Shown one piece after another: positions 54,640 through 63,341 of a stretch of 64,000 nucleotides of DNA (the stretch's first letter is position 1; each line of letters begins with the position of its first letter). The notes under the pieces were generated by a model. The model had not been told where the DNA came from. It was given only the letters and a program-made list of their open reading frames with translations, and did no database searches. This DNA is from WHSW01 sp963742205. GTDB taxonomy: Bacteria > Actinomycetota > Thermoleophilia > Solirubrobacterales > 70-9. Both the position numbers and the translations under genes were made by a program. Where the stretch lies: NCBI GenBank assembly GCA_963742205.1, contig CAVUKZ010000010.1, positions 124,001 through 188,000 on the forward strand, given 5' to 3'.

Positions 54640-55067
54640 CCGAGAAGGACTCGCCCGAGGCGCTCGAGGGAGCGATCGCGCGCTACAACGACGCCTGGAA
54701 CGCGCACGACCTCGACGCGATCATGGCCATGCACGCGCCCGACATGGTGTTCGAGAACCACACCGCCCACGAGCGCGCCGAGGGCGAGGACGTGCGTGGC
54801 CACATCGGCGCGATCTTCGAGACCTGGCCCGACATCACGTTCGAGGGCCGGCGCACCTACTGCCGCGACGGGCTCGTGGTCCAGGAGTGGACCGCGACCG
54901 CCACGCACGCGAACGAGATGCGCCGCGGCGACTTGGTCGCCGAGCCGACGGGCAAGCGCATCACCTGGGACGGGCTCGACGTGATCCCGTTCGAGGACGG
55001 CCTGGTGAAGCGCAAGGACGTGTACTCGGACTCGGTGACGATCCTGAGCGCGCTGGGCCTGCTCTGA
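54636..55067 (+). CDS. SnoaL/NTF2-like protein
   Basis: A 143-residue protein overlapping the decarboxylase stop (ATGA). It opens AIARYNDAWNAHDLDAIMAM and HAPDMVFENHTAHERAEGED, the usual first helix and strand of the NTF2-like/SnoaL cone. DGLVVQEWTATATHANEMRR and ITWDGLDVIPFEDGLVKRKD close the fold. Members include polyketide cyclases, dehydratases and small isomerases. The open pocket and the coupling to the decarboxylase suggest it acts on the same small molecule. Confidence 0.82.
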   Translation: MTEKDSPEALEGAIARYNDAWNAHDLDAIMAMHAPDMVFENHTAHERAEGEDVRGHIGAIFETWPDITFEGRRTYCRDGLVVQEWTATATHANEMRRGDLVAEPTGKRITWDGLDVIPFEDGLVKRKDVYSDSVTILSALGLL

Positions 55068-55099
55068 CGAGGTGGGGCCGCCGGAGTAGCTTTGGGGCC

Positions 55100-56020
55100 A
55101 TGCCCGCCGCTTGGCCAGCGCTCGCCTACGGCGCCTGGAGCGCGACCTGCGACACGCTGCACGCCCACACACAGGTGCTGGGCAAGCTCGCGGTGGAGCT
55201 TGCGCCTCCGGCGCCCCAGCTGCAGCACGCCGCCCTGCGGCTGACGCCGCGGGGCTGGGAGACGGCGGGGCTGCCGGCGCCCGACGGCTCAGGCGCGATC
55301 ACGGCCGCGCTCGACCTGCGGCGACACGAGGCCGTGATCGAGCACAGCGACGGCCGCGACACGCGGATCCCGCTGACGCCGAACCGCCCGGTCGCCGACG
55401 TAACGCGCGACGTCCTCGCCGCCGTCGAGCGCATGGCCGGAGCCGTCGAGATCAACCCGACCCCGCAGGAGGTGACCTGGACGGTGCCCCTGGACGAGGA
55501 TCGCGAGCACGCGACCTGGGACACGGGGCAGGTCGCCAACTACTTCGAGGCGGCGACGCAGGCCGCGCTGGCGCTGGCGGACTTCCGGGCGCCGTTCAGG
55601 GGCCGATCGACCCCGGTCAACGCCTGGTGGGGAACGTTCGACCTCGCGGTCAACTTCTTCTCGGGGCGGCCCGCGGATCCACCGTCGGACGACTTCATCA
55701 TGCGCAACGGAGCTGACGCGCAGCAGGTGGCGGTCGGCTGGTGGCCCGGCGATGCGAGACACGATGGGGCGGCGTTCTTCGCCTACGCCTATCCCACCCG
55801 GGACGGCTTTGGCGACGCGGATCTGGGGCTGGACGCAGGGCATTGGCACCCCCAACTTGGCGAGTACGTGCTCGAGTGGGATCAGATTCGGGAGCTCCCC
55901 GAGCGCCGCGCGCTCATCCTCGATTTCATGCGCTCGGCGTTTCGCCATGCCTGCGCCGTCTGCGAATGGGACCCCGCCCTCGCCGCCACGGCCGAGGGCG
56001 TCCCGCCCCCGGTCAGGTAG
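55100..56020 (+). CDS. DUF5996 family protein
   Basis: A 306-residue protein starting at ATG 55100, seven bases after a -10 element TAGCTT (55087-55092), so probably leaderless. Hallmarks are WPALAYGAWSATCDTLHAHT, LTPRGWETAGLP, STPVNAWWGTFDLAVNFFSG, VAVGWWPGDARHDGAAFFAY and HWHPQLGEYVLEWDQIRELP. These match the DUF5996 family as I recall it. No catalytic mechanism is known. It is convergent with the homoserine kinase gene. Confidence 0.8.
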   Translation: MPAAWPALAYGAWSATCDTLHAHTQVLGKLAVELAPPAPQLQHAALRLTPRGWETAGLPAPDGSGAITAALDLRRHEAVIEHSDGRDTRIPLTPNRPVADVTRDVLAAVERMAGAVEINPTPQEVTWTVPLDEDREHATWDTGQVANYFEAATQAALALADFRAPFRGRSTPVNAWWGTFDLAVNFFSGRPADPPSDDFIMRNGADAQQVAVGWWPGDARHDGAAFFAYAYPTRDGFGDADLGLDAGHWHPQLGEYVLEWDQIRELPERRALILDFMRSAFRHACAVCEWDPALAATAEGVPPPVR

Positions 56021-56029
56021 CCGGCGGGC

Positions 56030-56912
56030 CTAGAGCTCCGGGACGTCGGCGCCCAGCGGGCTGAACGGCACGCGCTTCGACCTCGGCCCAGTCGCCCACG
56101 GCCGCGACGGCGGCCTCGACCACCTTGCCGGTGTCCTGCCAGTAGCACCAGAGCATCACCGACGGGCCGGCGCCGGAGATCGTCGCCCCGATGGCCCCGA
56201 GCTCGCGGGCGCCGGCGACGAGCTCCATCGAACGCGGGTACAGCTCGCGTCGGGCGGGCTGGTGGAGGCGGTCGGCCAACCCGGTGGCGATCAGCGCCAG
56301 GTCGGAGCGCTCGAGCCCGAGCACGAGTTGGCTCGCGGCGGCGACGTTCGCGACCGCGTCGGTGACCGAGATCGCCGGCGGGATCGCCATCCGCGCCTCG
56401 GCGGTGGGGACGGTCGCGGCGGGGATCACGAGCACGGCCTCGACCCCGTGCGGCGGGTCGAGGCGGACCGGGGCCGGCAGCTCGTCGCCCTCGGCGGTCG
56501 GGCAGAGGACGAACCCGCCGTAGAGCGCCGCGGCGACGTTGTCGGGATGCCCCTCGAGCTCGACCGCGTGCCGGTAGAGCGTGTCGCGGGTGAGCCCGAG
56601 CTCGAAGAGGTGGTCGGCGGCGACCAGCCCGGCGACGATCGCCGCAGCGCTCGAGCCGAGACCCCGGGCGAGCGGGATGTCGCTGCGAATCTCAAACCGC
56701 AACCCGTCCGCCGTGTGCAGGGCCTCGAACGCCCGCACGCAGAGGTTCGACCGATCGGCCGGGAGGTCCTGGCCCGCCACGACCGAGAACTCGCCGGTCT
56801 CGCTGACCTCGAGCTCGAGCTCGATCGTCAGGGCGGCTGCGAGGACGTCATAGCCGGGGCCGAGGTTCGCCGACGAGGCCGGGACCCGGACCAGGCGCCG
56901 TCGAGCGGTCAC
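56030..56912 (-). CDS. thrB: Homoserine kinase (GHMP family), frameshift at 3' end
   Basis: Starts at GTG 56912 (VTARRRLVRVPASSANLGPG). GHMP motif 1 is PASSANLGPGYDVLAAAL, motif 2 is PLARGLGSSAAAIVAGLVAA (ATP-binding) and motif 3 is IGATISGAGPSVMLWCY. The frame continues to 56013 with an odd basic end; a shift near 56075 gives VPFSPLGADVPEL and TAG at 56032-56030, the sequence expected at the kinase's C-terminus. About 294 residues. It phosphorylates homoserine for threonine synthesis. The usual neighbours thrC and hom are not in the window. Confidence 0.87.
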
Positions 56913-56936
56913 CGCGTCAGCCCCGTGAGGGTGCGC

Positions 56937-57473
56937 TTAGCGCCACTTGATCGAGCAGCCGACCGGCTCGGTGTCGGCCGGGGGCTCGCCGCCCTCGAGC
57001 ACCGCGTCGAGCGCCGCGCGCAGCCACTCGGCCCGCAGCGACGGGTCCTGATGGTCGGCGTCGGGCGCGCCCTCGTAGACGATGCGCAGCTCGGGGTCGA
57101 GCACGAACAGATGCGGGGTCGTGCGCGCTCCCCACTCCCGCGCCGCGTCCTGCGACTCGTCCCAGAGGAACGGGAACGGCCAGTTTTCGCGCTCGACGCG
57201 CTCGCGCATCGCGTCCGGCCCGTCGTGCGGGTAGCGCTCGGCGTCGTTGGAGTTGACCGCGAGGAAGCGAACGCCGCGATCGGCGTACTCGGTGGCGACG
57301 TCGACGATGCGGTCGTGCCAGGCGAGCGCGTAGGGGCAGTGATTGCAGGTCCAGAAGACCACGGTGGCCTGCGCCTCGGCCGGCCCGGCCGGCAGGGAGC
57401 GCGTCTCGCCGGTCGTGTCTTTAAGCACCAGCTCCGGGGCCGGGCGCGCGGTCGGTCGTTCACTCTGGGTCAT
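56937..57473 (-). CDS. Thioredoxin-like (peroxiredoxin/AhpC-TSA type) protein
   Basis: A 178-residue protein with redox motif Cys43-Asn-His-Cys46 (VVFWTCNHCPYALAWHDRIV), RGVRFLAVNSNDAERYPHDG and WPFPFLWDESQDAAREWGAR, TTPHLFVLDPELRIVYEG. The CNHCPY motif, NSND pattern and final GCSIKW are typical of the thioredoxin family branch annotated as redoxin-domain proteins. No signal peptide is seen, so it works in the cytoplasm. It overlaps the upstream thioredoxin-like gene by 14 bases. Confidence 0.87.
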   Translation of the reverse strand: MTQSERPTARPAPELVLKDTTGETRSLPAGPAEAQATVVFWTCNHCPYALAWHDRIVDVATEYADRGVRFLAVNSNDAERYPHDGPDAMRERVERENWPFPFLWDESQDAAREWGARTTPHLFVLDPELRIVYEGAPDADHQDPSLRAEWLRAALDAVLEGGEPPADTEPVGCSIKWR

Positions 57474-57798
57474 CGTTCCGTCCGCTCCCTTCGGCCGCCG
57501 CGAGCGCCGCGGCGATGTCCTGTCTGTCCGGCAACGCCGAGATCCGCCCGTCGCGCAGCCGATAGACGCGGCAGGTTAGCCCGAGGGGCTCGTCCCCCGG
57601 CTCCTGCACGTCGCGGCCGTCGACGCGAATCGTTGGCGAGCCGATGAACCGCTCACGCTGCGCGCCGGCGTCGTCGACGATCTCGCGCACCTCGAGGCGG
57701 TCGGGCTCGAGCCCGGCGGTACGCATCTCCTCGCGCACGAGCTCGATCGCCTCGTCGGCGGAGGGACATCCGGCCCACCACAGCAGCTCGACTTCCAC
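57460..57798 (-). CDS. Small thioredoxin-like protein (alkylmercury-lyase-associated type)
   Basis: A 112-residue protein from ATG 57798. The start EVELLWWAGCPSADEAIELV has the single resolving-less cysteine (Cys11) of glutaredoxin-like WxGCP proteins. VREIVDDAGAQRERFIGSPT (with the cis-proline in IGSPTI) and PLGLTCRVYRLRDGRISAL complete the fold, with a second cysteine at TCRVY. It probably reduces or carries thiols together with the next gene. No mercury-resistance gene is visible. Confidence 0.78.
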   Translation of the reverse strand: MEVELLWWAGCPSADEAIELVREEMRTAGLEPDRLEVREIVDDAGAQRERFIGSPTIRVDGRDVQEPGDEPLGLTCRVYRLRDGRISALPDRQDIAAALAAAEGSGRNDDPE

Positions 57799-57802
57799 GC
57801 GA

Positions 57803-58003
57803 CTATTTGAGCAGGCGCTCCACCTCTGCGAGGAGCGCGTCCGCCTCGAATGGCTTGCGCATGAACCCCTGAGGCTCGACCCCGTGGCGGCGGATCGAGC
57901 GCTCCTCGTCGACGGTGGCCGTGAGGATCAGCACGGGGATGCCGCTGAGCTCGACCTCGCCGCGTAGCCGGCGGAGGATCTCGAATCCCTCCAGGCCGGG
58001 CAT
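57803..58003 (-). pseudogene. Half receiver domain of a response regulator
   Basis: The frame reads MPGLEGFEILRRLRGEVELS, GIPVLILTATVDEERSIRRH and FMRKPFEADALLAEVERLLK: the second half of a receiver domain, including the conserved Thr and the Lys of KPF. The first half, with the acidic pocket and the phospho-accepting Asp before MMPG, is missing. Upstream the frame gives only a short GREADDGRQWR stretch, about 13 residues too short, then arginine-rich noise. A deletion or several indels are possible. It cannot be phosphorylated as written. Confidence 0.6.
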
Positions 58004-58186
58004 CCGCCACTGTCGGCCATCATCGGCCTCCCGCCCGTGCGGTCGTGACGTGCCGGGCGGTCGCGGGCCGGGGCGCGGCGGTCGTGTCGGTCGGCGGCCC
58101 GGCGGACGGGCAGCTCGACCCCGGCGCCTTTCATCACTCCTCCGGGGGCCCCTGCCACTCGGCCCCGGGTTCTCAGCAGTCTATGG

Positions 58187-59185
58187 TCAGGCGTCGGGGC
58201 TCGCGGCGGTCGAATTCCCCGCCAGCGCGCGTGTGTTGCCGGCGATCGAGCCCGCCAGCAGGCCCGCGTCCGGAACCTCGGTACCGGCGAGCAGGACGGA
58301 CTCGCGCAGCCGTGCCCCGGCACCGATCCGTGCCCCCGGGCCGACGACCAGCGGGCCCTCGAGGTGCGCTCCCTCTCCGACCTCCACCCCCTCGCCGACG
58401 AGCACCGGACCCTCGAGCTCCACCGCGTCACCCAGAGCACCCGCCTCGAGCAGCTCGCCCGCCGGCTCGAGCCTGATCGCGCCGGTGAGCACGTCGAGGT
58501 TGCCCTGCAGGTACTCGGGCAGCGAACCAACGTCGTTCCAGTAGTCGTCGGTCGGGTGGACCCCGAACGGCACGCCGGCCTCGAGCAGCGCCGGGAAGAC
58601 ATCGAGCGCGAAGTCGACCTCCTGCTGCTCGGGAAAGTGGTCGAAGATCTCGGGCTCGAGCACGTAGATCATGCAGTTGGCGAGGTCCGAAAGGGCGTCC
58701 GCGGGCTGAGGCTTCTCCTGGAAGCCCTCGATCCGGTCACCCTCCGCGGTGACCACCACCCCGTACTCCGTGGTGTCCTTGACCGGCTTCACCGCCAGGG
58801 TCGCGATCCAGTCGTTGGCCTCGTGGGTTCGCATCAGCGCGCCGAGGTCGATGTCCGTGAGCGCATCGGCCGCCATCACGACGAACGGCTCGTCGCCGAA
58901 GAAGTCCGCCACGTTTCGCACCCCGCCGGCGGTCCCCAGCAGCTCCTCCTCGTAGGAATAGGTGAGCTCCACCCCGAGCTCGGCGCCGTCTGCAAAGCGG
59001 CCGCGGATCGTGTCCGCGTACCAGTGCAGGTTGGCGACGATCTCCGTCAGGCCGTGGTTCGCGAGCAACTCGAGGATGTGCTCCATGATCGGCCGATTGA
59101 CCACGGGAACCAGTGGCTTGGGGATCTCGTGCGTGAGCGGTCGCAGGCGCGTTCCGAGGCCCGCTGCCAACACCATCGCCTTCAC
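58187..59185 (-). CDS. Sugar-phosphate nucleotidyltransferase with left-handed beta-helix tail
   Basis: A 332-residue NDP-sugar pyrophosphorylase from GTG 59185 (KAMVLAAGLGTRLRPLTHEI), with LGTRLRP (residues 9-16) and KPLVPVVNRPIMEHILELL binding nucleotide and sugar phosphate. MAADALTDIDLGALM carries the metal-binding Asp. From about residue 230 hexapeptide-like repeats (LEGPVLVGEGVEVGEGAHLE) form the beta helix. Mannose-1-phosphate guanylyltransferase or glucose-1-phosphate thymidylyl/uridylyl-transferase are possible. A leaderless promoter is seen: TAGCCT (59198-59193), seven bases, GTG. Confidence 0.88.
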   Translation of the reverse strand: MKAMVLAAGLGTRLRPLTHEIPKPLVPVVNRPIMEHILELLANHGLTEIVANLHWYADTIRGRFADGAELGVELTYSYEEELLGTAGGVRNVADFFGDEPFVVMAADALTDIDLGALMRTHEANDWIATLAVKPVKDTTEYGVVVTAEGDRIEGFQEKPQPADALSDLANCMIYVLEPEIFDHFPEQQEVDFALDVFPALLEAGVPFGVHPTDDYWNDVGSLPEYLQGNLDVLTGAIRLEPAGELLEAGALGDAVELEGPVLVGEGVEVGEGAHLEGPLVVGPGARIGAGARLRESVLLAGTEVPDAGLLAGSIAGNTRALAGNSTAASPDA

Positions 59186-59192
59186 CGGCGTG

Positions 59193-59244
59193 AGGCTATT
59201 GGGTTCGAGGCCCGTCTACGGGGTTCGAGCCCCCTCTCTACGAT
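59193..59244. promoter_or_regulatory. Divergent promoters with a 20-bp-spaced direct repeat (ahcY / nucleotidyltransferase)
   Basis: Minus strand: TAGCCT (59198-59193) before the GTG at 59185. Plus strand: -10 TACGAT (59239-59244), then an AGGAGA ribosome-binding site at about 59264-59269 before the ATG at 59273. GGGTTCGAG occurs at 59201-59209 and 59221-59229, exactly two helical turns apart, over the -35 region of the plus promoter. It could bind one regulator for both directions. Confidence 0.5.
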
Positions 59245-59272
59245 TCGGGGGCCAAAGACGATCAGGAGAAGC

Positions 59273-60687
<1,415 letters not shown>

Positions 60688-60691
<4 letters not shown>

Positions 60692-61068
60692 TCCCCGAGG
60701 AGGAGATCCGGCTCCGCGCCTCCCGCTCCTCCGGGCCGGGGGGCCAGCACGCCAACGTCACCGCGTCGCGGATCGAGGCGGTGTTCGACGTCGACGCGTC
60801 CGAGAGCCTCAGCGAGGCGCAGAAGGCGCAGCTGCGGGCACGGTTCGGCCCGCGAGTCACCGCCGTCGCCCAGGACGCCCGCAGCCAGGCGCGCAACCGC
60901 GAGCTCGCCGTGGCGAGGCTGCAGGAGCGGATCGCCGCGGCGCTGCGGCCCCGTAAGCGCCGGCGAGCGACGAAGGCCACCGCGGCATCGCGAGAACGCC
61001 GCCTGCAGTCAAAGCGGCGGCGCTCAGAGACCAAGCGCAACCGCGGCCGCCCGGCGGCGGACGACTGA
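60688..61068 (+). CDS. ArfB/YaeJ-like peptidyl-tRNA hydrolase (class I release factor GGQ domain)
   Basis: A 126-residue protein with the ribosome-rescue signature EIRLRASRSSGPGGQHANVT (GGQ at residues 18-20), ASRIEAVFDV and a basic tail (RPRKRRRATKATAASRERRL) that can enter the mRNA channel. In frame there is no ATG, GTG or TTG before the GGQ motif; CTG 60688, overlapping the ahcY stop (CTGA), is the best start, giving LIPEEEIRLR like the usual family opening. A GAGGAGGAG stretch just inside could aid re-initiation. It frees peptides from stalled ribosomes. Confidence 0.82.
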
Positions 61069-61070
61069 GC

Positions 61071-62282
61071 CTAGGCCGTGGCCGTGGCCGTGGCCTCTTC
61101 CGGGCCTGTGCCCGCTTCCTTCTGTGTCCGCCGCCGCAGCGCGAGGCCCACGAACGGGTAGATCAGGGTCGAGAGCATGGCGGCGCCAACGAGGCCGGCA
61201 GCCGTCGACGAGCGCATCTCCCCCAGATCGATCGCGATCGTCGTGATCGCGACCACGAGCGGCAGCTCGGTGGCGCAGAAGAACGCCAGGGCGAGGCGGT
61301 CGCGGGCTCCGAGCTCGCGGCGGTAGAGAACCATCGCGGGCACGCCGCGGACGACGAGGAAGAGCCCAAGGAAGAGGAAGAGCTTGGCGATCGCGGTCGC
61401 CGAGCCGAGCGCCTCGAGGTTGAACTCGATCCCGCTCTCGACGAAGAAGAACGGGATCAGAAAGCCAAAGCCGACGGCGGTCAGCTTCGACTCGAACTGC
61501 AAGAGCTCGCGGCCGCGCAGCGCGGCGCGCACGATCATCCCGGCGACGAAGCCGCCCAGCAGGATGTCGAGCCCGAGCTCCGAGGCCAAGAGGACCAGTC
61601 CGAAGACCAGCACGGTCGAGATCCGCACCGCGAGCTGGCTGCTGGACTCGAGCGTCCGCTCGAGGGCGCCAAAGCCCCGCCAGACCAGCCGCACCGAGGT
61701 CAGCGCCAGCAGCAGGGCGATGAGGATGAAGCCGATCAGGATCAGCGCCTCATGCAGCGGCTGGGTGGTCGAGAGCACGAGCGTGATCAGCAGGATCGGC
61801 CCGAACTCGCCCACCGCACCGGCCCCGAGCAGGTAGCCGCCGAACTTCGTCCGCAGCTCGCCCACGTCGCGCAGGATCGGGATCAGGGTGCCGATCGCCG
61901 TCGTCGCCAGCGCCGATCCCGTGTAGAGGAACGAGACCACGACGCCGGCGGCGGCCAGCGCGCCGCCGATCCCGTACGCGAGCACCAGCGAGCACAGCCA
62001 TCCCCAGGCGCCCAGCGAGAGCGGCTTGCCGCGAATGCGCTCGAAGTCGATCTCGTAACCGGCGAAGAAGAACAGCATGCCGAGGCCGAGATTGGAGAAG
62101 AAGTCGATGAAGGCGTCCGGCTCGGCGATCCCGAGCACCTGGGGGCCGATCACGATCCCGAGCATCAGTTCGAGTACGACGACCGGTGGCGCGAGGCGCC
62201 TCGGCATCACGACGACGATCACCGCCGCGACGGCGGCGGTGACGATGACCGCGAAAAAAGAGCCCGCGTCGACGTCGATCAC
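61071..62282 (-). CDS. Kef-type monovalent cation:proton antiporter (CPA2)
   Basis: A 403-residue protein from GTG 62282 with about 12 membrane helices. FFAVIVTAAVAAVIVVVMPR, LGMLFFFAGYEIDFERIRGK and GSALATTAIGTLIPILRDVG (the unwound helix with polar residues) match the CPA2 fold. LGLDILLGGFVAGMIVRAAL and FFCATELPLVVAITTIAIDL follow. No RCK/TrkA-N ligand domain is present. The last residues are ATATATA, coded by three GGCCGT repeats. It exchanges K+ or Na+ for protons; direction and ion are unknown. Confidence 0.9.
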   Translation of the reverse strand: MIDVDAGSFFAVIVTAAVAAVIVVVMPRRLAPPVVVLELMLGIVIGPQVLGIAEPDAFIDFFSNLGLGMLFFFAGYEIDFERIRGKPLSLGAWGWLCSLVLAYGIGGALAAAGVVVSFLYTGSALATTAIGTLIPILRDVGELRTKFGGYLLGAGAVGEFGPILLITLVLSTTQPLHEALILIGFILIALLLALTSVRLVWRGFGALERTLESSSQLAVRISTVLVFGLVLLASELGLDILLGGFVAGMIVRAALRGRELLQFESKLTAVGFGFLIPFFFVESGIEFNLEALGSATAIAKLFLFLGLFLVVRGVPAMVLYRRELGARDRLALAFFCATELPLVVAITTIAIDLGEMRSSTAAGLVGAAMLSTLIYPFVGLALRRRTQKEAGTGPEEATATATA

Positions 62283-62321
62283 GCGCGGATCATTCTCCCC
62301 CCTTCGTACGACGCCCGAGGG

Positions 62322-63341
62322 TTAGGGCCGACCGAGCTCGCTCTTGAGCGCGTCGATCATCTCGATCGGGCCCGGATCGACGCCGTTGTGCGCCGCCAGG
62401 TGCAGGGAGACGAGATCCCCGAGCATCACCGACCACAGCAGTCGCTGCACGCGGGTCTCGCCCACGCTCTCGACCTCGACCACCGCGGCGGCCGATGGCT
62501 CGATCAGCTTCGCGGTCAGCTCCGCCCGCTCCCGCTGGCGCGGATGCTGGTCGCTGTCGGCCAAAAAGACGGCTGAGAACGGCCGCTCGCCGTTCGGCGT
62601 CCAGCCCACGATCTCGTTGTGATCGAGCTCGGGGAGCTGGTGGCTGAAGGCGTGCTGCTTGGCGTTCTCGTTGACCTCGCACTTCCACCGGTAGGCGACC
62701 GGCACCGTGAGGTCGCAGCCATAGATCAGCGGCACGGTGCCGGCGAGCCGCTCGGCGATCTCGCCCGCCGCGGCTACGAGCCCGTCCCGGTGCTCCTCCA
62801 GATGCGCGGCGGCGGCGTCGATCTCGGTCCGCATCCCCGGGGCCGCGCCCACGAGGCCCGCGATCTCGCAGGCGACGGTGAAGCCGTAACCCACTGCGTG
62901 GCGCGGCTGAAGCCCGCCCGGAAGCCCGATCACCGGCACGCCGGCCTGGCGGGCGGCGTCCCCGAGCTTGCCGCCGGTGGTGGCCACGTAGCGCCGGGAT
63001 CCGAGCGCCTCGGCGGCCTCGAAACAGGCCAGGGTCTCCTCGGTGTCGCCGGAGTAGCTCGAGCACAGCACCGCGCGGTCGGGCGCCGTCCACGGCGGCA
63101 GCTCGTAGTCGCGGAAGATCAGCATCGTCAGGTTGAGGCCGTCGCCCATCGCGGTGCGGGCGAGCATGCCGCCGATCGCCGAGCCTCCCATGCCGCACAC
63201 GACCAGCCCGCGCGCCTCCGCCTCCTCGAGCCCGGCGGACTCGACCCGCCAGAGCGCGTCGCGCAGGTGATCGGGGAGGGCGAGCACGTCGTCGAGCTGC
63301 CCGCTCGAATCGAGCGCCCGGATCTCGTCGAGACCGGTCAC
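62322..63341 (-). CDS. Bifunctional phosphoglucose/phosphomannose isomerase (SIS family)
   Basis: A 339-residue SIS-domain protein from GTG 63341, overlapping the previous stop (GTGA). GLVVCGMGGSAIGGMLARTA and VLCSSYSGDTEETLACFEAA are the sugar-phosphate-binding loops; HNEIVGWTPNGERPFSAVFL and EMIDALKSELGRP are typical of the archaeal/actinobacterial PGI/PMI type. It interconverts glucose-6-phosphate, fructose-6-phosphate and mannose-6-phosphate, feeding GDP-mannose synthesis. Adjacent nucleotidyltransferase genes fit this role, as does ahcY, often near this gene in actinobacteria. Confidence 0.9.
   Translation of the reverse strand: MTGLDEIRALDSSGQLDDVLALPDHLRDALWRVESAGLEEAEARGLVVCGMGGSAIGGMLARTAMGDGLNLTMLIFRDYELPPWTAPDRAVLCSSYSGDTEETLACFEAAEALGSRRYVATTGGKLGDAARQAGVPVIGLPGGLQPRHAVGYGFTVACEIAGLVGAAPGMRTEIDAAAAHLEEHRDGLVAAAGEIAERLAGTVPLIYGCDLTVPVAYRWKCEVNENAKQHAFSHQLPELDHNEIVGWTPNGERPFSAVFLADSDQHPRQRERAELTAKLIEPSAAAVVEVESVGETRVQRLLWSVMLGDLVSLHLAAHNGVDPGPIEMIDALKSELGRP

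Noticed and set aside
59200..59246. tRNA-like T arm (GGGGTTCGAGCCCC) before ahcY
   Set aside because: No matching acceptor, D or anticodon arms upstream; the 5' acceptor partner is missing and the region overlaps the divergent gene's promoter.
59186..59272. SAH riboswitch before adenosylhomocysteinase
   Set aside because: The transcribed leader after TACGAT is only about 20 bases, too short, and no consensus was seen.
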